Made by a program: the position numbers and the translations under genes. Source: Brevundimonas sp. (GTDB taxonomy: Bacteria > Pseudomonadota > Alphaproteobacteria > Caulobacterales > Caulobacteraceae). Taken from it: 64,000 bases of DNA. The number at the start of each line of letters is the position of its first letter. The first letter of the stretch is position 1. Positions 1 to 7,552 of this stretch are shown one piece after another. The stretch spans positions 186,001 through 250,000 of the forward strand of contig NZ_JAHBYB010000003.1 of the NCBI RefSeq assembly GCF_019636155.1, read 5' to 3'. The notes under the pieces were generated by a model, which ran no database searches, was not told the origin of the DNA, and saw only the letters and a program-made list of their open reading frames with translations.

Positions 1-1
1 G

Positions 2-835
2 GCGGCCCTGAAGACCCGGCTGCCGGAGCTGGAGCGCGAAGTGGCCCTGCTGCTGGCCCCGCGCGATGCGGACGAGAACGCCAGCGCGGTTCTGGAGGTG
101 CGGGCCGGGACGGGCGGCGACGAGGCGGCCCTGTTCGCCGGCGACCTGTTCCGCATGTATTCCCGCTATGCGGCCACGCGCGGCTGGCGGGTCGAGGTCG
201 ACAGCGTCTCCGAAGGCGACGCCGGCGGCTACAAGGAGATCATCGCCACCGTCACCGGCGACGGGGTGTTCGGCCGGCTGAAGTTCGAAAGCGGGGTGCA
301 CCGGGTCCAGCGCGTGCCGGTGACCGAGGCGGGCGGCCGCATCCACACCTCGGCCGCCACCGTCGCCGTCCTGCCCGAGGTCGAGGACGTGGAGATCGAG
401 ATCCACGACAAGGACATCCGCATCGACACCTTCCGGGCGTCGGGATCAGGCGGCCAGCACGTCAACAAGACGGATTCGGCGGTGCGCATCACCCACCTGC
501 CCACCGGCATCGTCACCACCAGCTCGGAGAAGTCCCAGCACGTGAACCGCGACAAGGCGATGAAGGCTCTGCGCATCCGCCTGTATGACCAGCAGCGCCA
601 GGCCAAGGACGCGGCCCGGTCCGACGCACGCAAGTCGCAGGTCGGATCCGGCGACCGGTCCGAGCGCATTCGCACCTACAATTTTCCGCAAGGCCGGGTG
701 ACCGACCACCGTATCGGCCTGACCCTGCACAGCCTGCCGCAGGTGCTGGAGGGCGAGATGGACCCCCTGCTGGACGCCCTGATCGCCGAGGACCAGGCGG
801 CGCGTCTGTCGGCCCTGGAGGCGGAGCTGAGCTGA
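2..835 (+). CDS. prfA: Peptide chain release factor 1 (5' end outside window)
   Basis: Class I release factor that recognises UAA/UAG in the ribosomal A site and triggers peptidyl-tRNA hydrolysis. The frame is already open at base 2, so about the first 80 residues of a usual 355-360 lie outside the window; the GTG at 41 is internal, not the start. The visible 277 residues include the stop-codon tripeptide PVT (in [11 protein letters not shown]), which marks RF1 rather than RF2, and the catalytic GGQ in [11 protein letters not shown] (codons 449-457). The C-terminal RF-1 domain is complete and ends at TGA 833-835. No frameshift site is needed or seen. The usual partner prmC does not follow; the next gene is unrelated. 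Confidence 0.97.
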   Translation, partial: AALKTRLPELEREVALLLAPRDADENASAVLEVRAGTGGDEAALFAGDLFRMYSRYAATRGWRVEVDSVSEGDAGGYKEIIATVTGDGVFGRLKFESGVHRVQRVPVTEAGGRIHTSAATVAVLPEVEDVEIEIHDKDIRIDTFRASGSGGQHVNKTDSAVRITHLPTGIVTTSSEKSQHVNRDKAMKALRIRLYDQQRQAKDAARSDARKSQVGSGDRSERIRTYNFPQGRVTDHRIGLTLHSLPQVLEGEMDPLLDALIAEDQAARLSALEAELS

Positions 836-915
836 GGCCCGCCCCAGACAGCGCCAACGCTTGAATTTCGACGATATGCGGCGCATTCAATCGCCTGACA
901 TTGGGGGAAAATGTG

Positions 916-1548
916 ATGCGCAAGGGTATGGTTGCGGGGCTGGCCGTCGCGGCGGGCCTGCTGATCGCGGGAACCGCCAATGCGGCGCCCATCACCTATA
1001 CCTACTCCGGCGAAGGCTCAGGGACCGTCAATGGCGCGCCCTTCGCCAACCAGGCCTATAGTTTCGTCCTTCAGGGCGACACTACCGCCACGACAAGCGG
1101 CGGGACGATCAATCCGATCACCAGCGGCACGGTGACCATCGCGGGCACGGCCTGTTCGGGTGGTTGCGCCCTGACCTCTCCCGCTCTTTATGAAATGCGG
1201 TCGGATTTCGACAGCAGCGGCAGCGGCGTGATCGGCATTGGAGTTGTCGGCGGCGGCGATACGGGCCTCAACGAAGCCTTCTTCGGCGCCACGGCGCCGG
1301 GTCTGGACCTGGCGCTACCGACGGCGCCCGTCATAGCCACCGCCACCAACGGTTTTGCGCCTTATGTAAGCTTCGCCACCAGCGGCGGACCGGTGCAGAT
1401 CACGCCCAACACGGTGGGCCCCTTCCCCACGTTTTCCTCCGCCTTGACGGCCGTCGTGCCGACACTTTCGGAATGGGCCATGATCCTGATGGGCCTGCTT
1501 CTGGCAGGCGCCGGTGCGGTCTGGACCGGCCGGCGTCGTCTGGCCTGA
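916..1548 (+). CDS. IPTL-CTERM-type exported protein
   Basis: Predicted 210-residue exported protein of unknown function. Residues 1-23 form a signal peptide (positive start, hydrophobic core, ANA cleavage site). The body is rich in Gly, Ser, Thr and Ala, with one Cys pair (CSGGC). The C-terminus, residues 181-210, is a sorting tail: VPTLSEWAMILMGLLL followed by a short hydrophobic run and GRRR, matching the IPTL-CTERM family. By analogy with PEP-CTERM proteins it is probably recognised by a membrane sorting protease and released to the surface. I chose ATG 916 because GGGGGAA at 903-909 is well spaced; GTG 913 and TTG 901 are in-frame alternatives. It appears monocistronic and is followed by a strong hairpin terminator. 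No sorting enzyme is encoded in the window. Confidence 0.8.
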   Translation: MRKGMVAGLAVAAGLLIAGTANAAPITYTYSGEGSGTVNGAPFANQAYSFVLQGDTTATTSGGTINPITSGTVTIAGTACSGGCALTSPALYEMRSDFDSSGSGVIGIGVVGGGDTGLNEAFFGATAPGLDLALPTAPVIATATNGFAPYVSFATSGGPVQITPNTVGPFPTFSSALTAVVPTLSEWAMILMGLLLAGAGAVWTGRRRLA

Positions 1549-1570
1549 GGGCGTCGTCTGACGGATGCGA

Positions 1571-1602
1571 AAAAGGCCCCGGAGCGATCCGGGGCCTTCT
1601 TC
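1571..1602. terminator. Bidirectional intrinsic terminator
   Basis: A 10-bp perfect stem (AAGGCCCCGG at 1573-1582 with CCGGGGCCTT at 1589-1598) and a 6-base loop. It has A residues on its left and T residues on its right, so it can stop transcription both from the IPTL-CTERM gene (+) and from rplS (-), which converge here. Confidence 0.85.
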
Positions 1603-1627
1603 AAATCCGGGGTCGATGGGCCTGGGA

Positions 1628-2053
1628 TCAGGCCTCGTCGCCGGGGGTTTCGGCCTTGCCGGTTTCCGGCACGACCACGCCCTTGGGCGCGCGCTGGGTC
1701 TGGCGCTCGGCGATCCGGGCCGACTTGCCGCGACGGTCGCGCAGATAATAGAGCTTGGCCCGGCGCACGACGCCGCGGCGCTTGACCTCGATGGATTCGA
1801 CGTTCGGCGACAGGATCGGGAAGCGGCGCTCCACGCCCTCGCCGAAGGAGATCTTGCGGACGGTGAAGGTCTCGTTCACGCCGCCGCCGTCACGGGCGAT
1901 GCAGACGCCTTCAAACGCCTGGATGCGTTCGCGCTCGCCTTCCTTGATGCGGACGTTGACGCGCAGGGTGTCGCCCGGCTGGAATTCGGGGATGGTCTTG
2001 CCTTCGAGCAGGCGGGCTTTTTCTTCGGCAGCGAGCTGCTGGACGATGTTCAT
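1628..2053 (-). CDS. rplS: 50S ribosomal protein L19
   Basis: Large-subunit ribosomal protein at the 30S-50S interface. The 141-residue product has the family core: the [28 protein letters not shown]-terminal segment (positions about 23-50) and [29 protein letters not shown] (about 80-108). It is 15-25 residues longer than a minimal L19 because of a C-terminal Pro/Glu-rich tail after RTQ-like residues. The start is ATG 2053, one base after the trmD stop codon at 2055, so it is translationally coupled to trmD. The trmD-rplS pairing is typical of bacteria. It ends before the bidirectional terminator at 1571-1602. Confidence 0.98.
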   Translation of the reverse strand: MNIVQQLAAEEKARLLEGKTIPEFQPGDTLRVNVRIKEGERERIQAFEGVCIARDGGGVNETFTVRKISFGEGVERRFPILSPNVESIEVKRRGVVRRAKLYYLRDRRGKSARIAERQTQRAPKGVVVPETGKAETPGDEA

Positions 2054-2054
2054 G

Positions 2055-2780
2055 TCATTCTCCTCGGGCTTTTGCGCCCTTTAGCTGTAAGTTGGCGGAA
2101 TGCGCGGCCCAGAGGTCAGGGCGCCGTTCCCGCGTGGTCGTCTCCCGCTGCGCCTGGCGCCATTGGTCGATCCGCTTGTGATCGCCCGACAGCAGCACCT
2201 CGGGTATCTCGAGCCCCTCGAACGTCCGCGGTCGCGTGTACTGCGGATGCTCCAGAAGCCCGTCCTCGAAACTCTCGGACGACAGGCTGTCGCCTGAACC
2301 GAGCACTCCGGGGATCAGTCTTACGCACGCCTCGATCGCCACCATGGCCGCCGCCTCGCCGCCGGCGAGAACCGCGTCGCCGACGGCGACCTCCTCGAAC
2401 CCCCGGGCGTCGAGCACCCGCTGGTCCACCCCCTCGAACCGGCCGCACAGGACGACAATGCCGTCCGCCTTGGCCCATTCACGAACGCGCGCCTGGGTCA
2501 GGGGCCTGCCCCGGGCGCTCATATACAGAAGCGGACGCTTCGGGCCGGTCAGGCTGTCGACAGCCCGGGCCACCACATCGGCTTTCAGCACGGCTCCGGG
2601 ACCGCCACCCGCGGGGGTGTCGTCCAGGAAGCCGCGCGTATCTGTGGAAAAGGCCCGAATGTCAACCGTATCCAGGCTCCACAGCCCCTTCTCGCGCCAG
2701 GCCGTGCCGATCAGCGACACCCCCAGCGGGCCGGGAAAGGCCTCGGGGAACATGGTCAGGACGGTGACGGCATAGGTCAT
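2055..2780 (-). CDS. trmD: tRNA (guanine-N1)-methyltransferase
   Basis: SAM-dependent SPOUT methyltransferase that makes m1G37 in tRNAs and so prevents +1 frameshifting. The 241-residue protein carries the trefoil-knot segments of TrmD: the N-terminal [13 protein letters not shown], the [15 protein letters not shown] loop, [15 protein letters not shown], and [19 protein letters not shown]. Length and start (ATG 2780) are normal. It lies directly before rplS with one base between them. In many genomes rpsP and rimM precede trmD; here the next upstream gene is a semialdehyde dehydrogenase, 43 bp away, so rimM/rpsP have been separated from the pair. Confidence 0.98.
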   Translation of the reverse strand: MTYAVTVLTMFPEAFPGPLGVSLIGTAWREKGLWSLDTVDIRAFSTDTRGFLDDTPAGGGPGAVLKADVVARAVDSLTGPKRPLLYMSARGRPLTQARVREWAKADGIVVLCGRFEGVDQRVLDARGFEEVAVGDAVLAGGEAAAMVAIEACVRLIPGVLGSGDSLSSESFEDGLLEHPQYTRPRTFEGLEIPEVLLSGDHKRIDQWRQAQRETTTRERRPDLWAAHSANLQLKGAKARGE

Positions 2781-2823
2781 GGCGCGCGCCTATAGCCCAT
2801 TTGCGGCCCCAGGCGGACGGATT

Positions 2824-4272
2824 CTATCGCAGCGCCAGGGTCGCCTGTTTGATCTCGACATATTCGTCGATGCCGTGGATCGAGCCTTCGCGGCCATAGC
2901 CGGACTGTTTCACCCCCCCGAACGGGGCCACGGCGGTCGAGATCAGGCCGGTGTTGACCCCGCACATCCCCGCCTCGATCCCGCGCGCCACGCGCATGGC
3001 CCGGTCCAGGTCGCGGGTGAAGACGTATGAGGCCAGGCCGAAGTCGCTGTCGTTGGCCTTCATCATGACTTCGGCCTCGGTCTCGAACGGGAAGACCGGG
3101 ATCAGGGGGCCGAAGGTCTCCTCGGCCCGGAACAGCGTATCGTCGCCGCCCAGGGTCACGGTCGGCTGGAAGAAGCGCCCGCCCAGGGCGTGGCGTTCGC
3201 CGCCCGTCAGAACCCGCGCCCCCGAGCCGGTGACGCGGCGCAGGTGATCCTCGACCTTGTCCAGCGCCTTGTCCTCGATCAGGGGGCCGACCTTAACGCC
3301 GGGGTCGAAGGCCGGGCCGACCGGAATCCGGGCCACCTGGGCGGCCAGGCGCTCGGCATAGGCGTCCGCGACCGAGGCATGGACATAGACCCGGTTCGGA
3401 CAGACGCAGGTCTGGCCCGAGTTGCGGAACTTGCCCTTGATCGTCTCGGCCACGGCCTGGTCGATGTCGGCGTCCTCGAACACGATCAGGGGCGCCGCCC
3501 CGCCCAGCTCCATCGACAGCCGCTTCAGGGTCGGGGCGCACTGTTCGGCCAGCAGCCGGCCCACGGGGGTCGATCCGGTGAAGGACAGTTTGCGGATCAG
3601 GGGCGAGGCGGTCAGCACCCCGCCGATGGTCGCCGCATCGCCGGTGACGACGCTGAGCGCCCCCTTGGGCACGCCGGCCTGATAGGCCAGCTCGGCCAGG
3701 GCGAGGGCGGTGAAGGGGGTCTGGCTGGCCGGCTTGACCACGGCGGTGCAGCCGGCGGCGAAGGCCGGACCCAGCTTGCGCGTCAGCATAGCGGCGGGGA
3801 AGTTCCACGGGGTGATCAGGGCGCACGGCCCCACCGCCTGGCGGAAGGTCAGGATGACATGGCCCAGGGGGCTGTCCTGGGTCTCGCCGATCAGCCGCTC
3901 GGCCTGGCCGGCGAACCATTTGATGAAGCCGTTGGCATAGGCGACCTCGCCCTTGGCCTCCTCGAAGGGCTTGCCGTTTTCCAGGGCCATCAGGGCGCCA
4001 AGCGCCTCGGTATTGTCGTCGATCAGACGCGCCCAGTCGCGCAGGATGCGGGCGCGGCCGTGCGGGTCCGACCGGGACCAGCCGCCGAAGGCGTCATGGG
4101 CGGCCTGGATGGCGCGCTCGGTTTCGGCGGCTCCTAGATTGGGAACATGGCCGATGATCTCGCCGGTGGCCGGATCATCGACGGCGATGGTCTTGTCCGC
4201 CGTCACCGCCTCGCCCGCGATCAGGGCGTGCTGGCGCAGAAGGTTCAGTCCGGCGGCGCGGGCGTCGGCCAT
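2824..4272 (-). CDS. gabD: NAD(P)-dependent succinate-semialdehyde dehydrogenase
   Basis: Aldehyde dehydrogenase superfamily enzyme of 482 residues, best matching the GabD group, which oxidises succinate semialdehyde to succinate in GABA and related catabolism. Visible hallmarks: ITPWNFPAAMLTRKLGPA (cofactor entry), KPASQTPFTALA, FTGSTPVGR, the general-base glutamate in MELGGAAP, the catalytic cysteine in NSGQTCVCPNRVYV, and EETFGPLIPV plus PFGGVKQSGYGREG near the C-terminus. ATG 4272 is chosen because AAGGAG lies 7 bases upstream; a longer frame to 4347 has no support. It is codirectional with DUF418 upstream (37-bp gap). The precise aldehyde substrate is inferred from family resemblance. 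Confidence 0.88.
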   Translation of the reverse strand: MADARAAGLNLLRQHALIAGEAVTADKTIAVDDPATGEIIGHVPNLGAAETERAIQAAHDAFGGWSRSDPHGRARILRDWARLIDDNTEALGALMALENGKPFEEAKGEVAYANGFIKWFAGQAERLIGETQDSPLGHVILTFRQAVGPCALITPWNFPAAMLTRKLGPAFAAGCTAVVKPASQTPFTALALAELAYQAGVPKGALSVVTGDAATIGGVLTASPLIRKLSFTGSTPVGRLLAEQCAPTLKRLSMELGGAAPLIVFEDADIDQAVAETIKGKFRNSGQTCVCPNRVYVHASVADAYAERLAAQVARIPVGPAFDPGVKVGPLIEDKALDKVEDHLRRVTGSGARVLTGGERHALGGRFFQPTVTLGGDDTLFRAEETFGPLIPVFPFETEAEVMMKANDSDFGLASYVFTRDLDRAMRVARGIEAGMCGVNTGLISTAVAPFGGVKQSGYGREGSIHGIDEYVEIKQATLALR

Positions 4273-4309
4273 GGCGGTCTCCTTGGGATCTTGCGGCTTC
4301 GGTCCTAGC

Positions 4310-5509
4310 TCAAACGCACGACAGGCGCATTGGCGGCGCCCGGCCATAGGTCAGGGCGCGCCAGACCCATTCGGCCGGGCCGAACCGGAACCGGGCCAGC
4401 CACCAGCGGCTGAACCCGACCTGGGCGGCGAAGATGACCAGGGCCAGGGCCAGGGCGAAGGTCGCGCCGTCGTATCTCAGCCAGTTCAGACCGAAGCCGT
4501 AGAGCACGAACAGGAAGACCAGGCTCTGCATCAGATAGTTGGTCAGGGCCATCCGACCGACGGCCGCCAGCCCCTGCAGGACTCCGCCGCGCGCCAGCCA
4601 GACCACGGCGGCCGCCCAGGCCAGGCCTAGGACCAGTTCCGCCGCGTGATTGACCACCCCCAGGGCCAGAAGCAGGCCGTCGCCGGCGGCCCATCCGGTC
4701 GCATCGACCAGGGGCTGAAGCCCAGCCAGGACCAGTCCCGTGGGCGCCAGCCAGGCCAGGGCGCGCCGCGCCAGGCCGCGCGCCCGGTCGGGGTCGGACA
4801 GCCAGCCCAGGCGGAAGATCGCCGCCCCCAGCAGGAACCGCCCCAGGGCCGTGGCCGTCAGGGCCGGGAACTCGGGCGCGGTCAGATATTCGCGCCAGTT
4901 GGCCTGGATCATCTGGGCGACATAGAGGCCGTAATCGTTTCCCTGCCAGGTGGCCCAGCGGGCGGCCCGGCCCAGGCGCGAGGCCTCGTCCACCCGCGCC
5001 TCCAGCCCCGGCTGGAGCGCCAGCCAAAGGTCGCCGGCCGCGGCGCTGAACAGGGCCAGGACCAGGCCCAGTCCGATCAGCCACGGCGTCGGGACGCGCC
5101 GGAACAGAATCAGCGCCAGACCGGCCAGGGCGTAGTTGTGCAGGATGTCGCCATACCAGACGAAGGACAGGTGGGCGAAACCCAGGGCCAGAAGCACCAG
5201 CAGTCGCCGGAGGTATATCCGCCCCGCCGGGGCGCCGGCCGCCTCCAGCCGCGCGAACATCAGGGCGAAGCCGAAGCCGAACAGCAGGCTGAACAGGGCC
5301 TGGGCCTTGCCTTCCCACAGCCAGCGCAGGACCGGATCCAGCCAGACGTCGATCTCGCTGGTGGGCAGGCGGGCCAGGACCCGGCCGGGAATGACGATGT
5401 CCGCATGCCACAACAGATTGACCAGCAGCACCCCGAACAGGGCCAGGCCGCGCACGGCGTCGACCGTGATCAGGCGCTGGCCGGACGGCAGGGGGGCGGC
5501 GGCGGTCAC
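4310..5509 (-). CDS. DUF418 family integral membrane protein
   Basis: Predicted polytopic inner-membrane protein of 399 residues, about 10 TM helices, of the YeiB/DUF418 group. The N-terminal signature RLITVDAVRGLALFGVLLVNL (from about residue 11) is typical, as is the C-terminal DUF418 segment (about 230-390) with GRMALTNYLMQSL and a run of aromatic and basic residues. Function is unknown; members have been proposed to be transporters or acyltransferase-like. It starts 4 bp after the stop of the MFS transporter (5514), so the two are very probably cotranscribed and possibly functionally linked. Confidence 0.85.
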   Translation of the reverse strand: MTAAAPLPSGQRLITVDAVRGLALFGVLLVNLLWHADIVIPGRVLARLPTSEIDVWLDPVLRWLWEGKAQALFSLLFGFGFALMFARLEAAGAPAGRIYLRRLLVLLALGFAHLSFVWYGDILHNYALAGLALILFRRVPTPWLIGLGLVLALFSAAAGDLWLALQPGLEARVDEASRLGRAARWATWQGNDYGLYVAQMIQANWREYLTAPEFPALTATALGRFLLGAAIFRLGWLSDPDRARGLARRALAWLAPTGLVLAGLQPLVDATGWAAGDGLLLALGVVNHAAELVLGLAWAAAVVWLARGGVLQGLAAVGRMALTNYLMQSLVFLFVLYGFGLNWLRYDGATFALALALVIFAAQVGFSRWWLARFRFGPAEWVWRALTYGRAPPMRLSCV

Positions 5510-5513
5510 CGGA

Positions 5514-7193
5514 TCAGGTCTCGATGGCGTCCAGGTCCCTGAGCCGCGTCTCGGGCAGCCAGATCAGGCACACGATGACCGAGACCAGGGTGAAGGCGAT
5601 CGAATACCAGAGGCCGAAATAGATGTTCCCCGACCAGGCCACCAGGGCGAAGCTGGCCGCCGGCAGCAGGCCGCCGACCCAGCCGGTGCCGATGTTGTAG
5701 GGCAGGCTCATGGCCGTATAGCGCACCCGCGTGGGGAACAGCTCGACCAGGGCCGCCGCCTGGGGGCCGTAGAGGGCCGTGGCGGCGACGATGAAGATCA
5801 TCAGAATGGCGAAGGTCAGCCCGAAATTCAGCCGCGCCGGATCGGCTCGTTCGGGATAGCCGGCCTGGGCCAGGGCGGCCTTGACCCGCCCCTCCACATC
5901 CGCGCGGGCGGCCTTCAGCCCGGCCGTGTCCAGCCCCGCCCCCTCGATCGAGGATACCTGGGTCTCGCCGATCCGGACCACGGCCACGGCGCCGGGCGCC
6001 GCCGCGACATTGTCATAGCCGATCCCGGCGTTGGACAGGATGCTCTTGGCGATGTCGCAGGAGCTGGAGAAGGCGGCCTTGCCGACCGGGTCGAACTGGA
6101 CGGCGCAGGCGGCCGGATCGGCGACCACGACGACCGGTGCGCGGCCTTGAGCCTCGGCCAGGGCCGGGTTGGCGGCGCGGGTCAGGGCGTGGAAGCCGGG
6201 GAAGAAGGCGACCAGGGCCAGGATCATCCCGAACAGCATGACCGGCTTGCGCCCCACCCGGTCCGACAGCCAGCCGAAGAAGACATAGAGGCCCGCCGAG
6301 GCCACGGTGATGGCCAGGACCAGCTGATCCACCGTGGCCACCTCGATCTTCAGCACCCGCTCCATGAAGAAGCGGGTGTAGAAATAGCCGCAGTACCAGA
6401 CCGCCCCCTGGGCGAACATGATCCCGGCCAGGGCCAGCAGCACGATCCGGCCGTTGCGCCAGGTCAGGAAGGCCTCGCGATAGGGGGTCCGGCGGGCGCC
6501 GCCCTCGGCCTCCATCCGCTGGAAGGCGGGGCTTTCGTTCAGTCGCAGCCGGATCCACAGCGAGATGGCCAGGAGCACGGCCGACAGCAGGAAGGGGATG
6601 CGCCAGCCCCAGGCGTCGAACGCCTCGGACCCCACGACCAGACGGGTGATCAGGATGACCCCCAGGGCCGCGATCAGCCCCAGGGCGGCCGTGGTCTGGA
6701 TCCAGCCGGTCAGGAAGCCGCGCCGTCCGGCCGGGGCGTGTTCCGCCACATAGATGGCCGCCCCGCCGTATTCCCCGCCCAGGGCGAACCCCTGAAGCAC
6801 CCGCATCAGCAGCAGAAGGACCGGCGCCGCCATGCCGATCTGGCCGTAGTCGGGCAGGAGGCCGATGATCACCGTGGCCACCCCCATCAGGGTGATGGTC
6901 ACCAGGAAGGTGGTCTTGCGCCCGGTGCGGTCGCCGAACCAGCCGAACACCAGGGCCCCCAGGGGCCGCACCACGAAGCCGACGCCGAATGTCAGCAGGG
7001 CCAGGATATAGCCGGTCGCCTCGCCCACCTCGGCGTAGAAATGCCGCGCGATCAGGGTCGCCAGCGAACCGAAGATGAAGAAGTCATACCATTCGAACGC
7101 CGTGCCCGCCGCCGAGGCGACCACCACCGTGCGCAGCCCCGGCCCCCTGGCCTTGGCCCCCTGCGCCTCGGCCTCTTGTTCCTTGTCGGCCAT
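5514..7193 (-). CDS. MFS transporter, metabolite:H+ symporter type, with large insertion
   Basis: Predicted proton-coupled importer of the MHS subfamily (relatives: ProP, KgtP, ShiA), 559 residues versus about 430-450 for typical members. Visible: TAFEWYDFFIFG in TM1, the loop motif GWFGDRTGRKTTF (about 84-96), GGEYGGAAIYVAEHAP (139-154), and the second GWLSDRVGRKPVMLFG (307-322). The extra length is one insertion of about 115 residues (338-455) between two predicted TM helices in the C-terminal half; it is soluble-looking and carries two cysteines (363 and 379) that could form a disulfide if periplasmic. Substrate unknown. First gene of a likely MFS-DUF418 operon; the 150-bp upstream region holds the entericidin terminator but no recognised operator. 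Confidence 0.88.
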   Translation of the reverse strand: MADKEQEAEAQGAKARGPGLRTVVVASAAGTAFEWYDFFIFGSLATLIARHFYAEVGEATGYILALLTFGVGFVVRPLGALVFGWFGDRTGRKTTFLVTITLMGVATVIIGLLPDYGQIGMAAPVLLLLMRVLQGFALGGEYGGAAIYVAEHAPAGRRGFLTGWIQTTAALGLIAALGVILITRLVVGSEAFDAWGWRIPFLLSAVLLAISLWIRLRLNESPAFQRMEAEGGARRTPYREAFLTWRNGRIVLLALAGIMFAQGAVWYCGYFYTRFFMERVLKIEVATVDQLVLAITVASAGLYVFFGWLSDRVGRKPVMLFGMILALVAFFPGFHALTRAANPALAEAQGRAPVVVVADPAACAVQFDPVGKAAFSSSCDIAKSILSNAGIGYDNVAAAPGAVAVVRIGETQVSSIEGAGLDTAGLKAARADVEGRVKAALAQAGYPERADPARLNFGLTFAILMIFIVAATALYGPQAAALVELFPTRVRYTAMSLPYNIGTGWVGGLLPAASFALVAWSGNIYFGLWYSIAFTLVSVIVCLIWLPETRLRDLDAIET

Positions 7194-7292
7194 TTCGCCT
7201 CCCCGCGACGCCGCCCGTGCGCCTCTGCCGGGCGCTGTCGAACGCGAATAGGCGGGAATCCGGGCGGCCGCGCAAGGCCTGGGGCGGAATTG

Positions 7293-7321
7293 AAAAGCCC
7301 CGCCGGGCGGACCGGCGGGGC
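7293..7321 (-). terminator. Intrinsic terminator of the entericidin-like gene
   Basis: A 10-bp GC-rich stem (7297-7306 with 7312-7321) and a 5-base loop, followed on the minus strand by TTTTC. It lies 25 bp after the stop codon of the small lipoprotein gene and isolates it from the MFS operon downstream. Confidence 0.8.
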
Positions 7322-7346
7322 CTGGGTTCGAAGTCGGGGAGTTCGA

Positions 7347-7484
7347 TCAGTTCTTGGCGTCTTCCGCCGCGCCGGTGACGGCGTCTCCGGCGGCCGAGGC
7401 GTCGCGGCCCACGCCCGAGATGGTGTTGCAGGCGGCCGTGGTCAGGGCGGCCGCGGCGGCGAAGAGAACGAACAGTTTGCGCAT
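7347..7484 (-). CDS. Entericidin A/B-like small lipoprotein
   Basis: A 45-residue envelope lipoprotein. It has a Lys/Arg start (MRKLF), a hydrophobic stretch, and a lipobox ending LTTAAC with Cys19, followed by NTISGVGRDASAAGDAVTGAA, which matches the entericidin family. Entericidins are tiny lipoproteins; in E. coli ecnB is stress-regulated. ATG 7484 is preceded by AAAGGAG at good spacing. It lies downstream of the GSR sensor kinase gene, is bounded by its own terminator, and has its own EcfG-type promoter at 7528-7552, so it is probably a stress-induced monocistronic gene. The toxic or structural role of the family is not settled. Confidence 0.87.
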   Translation of the reverse strand: MRKLFVLFAAAAALTTAACNTISGVGRDASAAGDAVTGAAEDAKN

Positions 7485-7527
7485 ATCCAGGCTCCTTTGG
7501 TCGCCGCGGGGCGGCTTCGGCTGGAGA

Positions 7528-7552
7528 AACGGCCACGCCGCCGTCAGGTTCC
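7528..7552 (-). promoter_or_regulatory. EcfG-type promoter of the entericidin-like gene
   Basis: On the minus strand, GGAAC (7552-7548), a 16-base spacer and CGTT (7531-7528), exactly the alphaproteobacterial EcfG/SigT consensus. The motif overlaps the last codons of phyK (stop 7544-7546). Transcription would start near 7520, giving a leader of about 36 bases with the AAAGGAG ribosome-binding site before ATG 7484. Confidence 0.78.
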
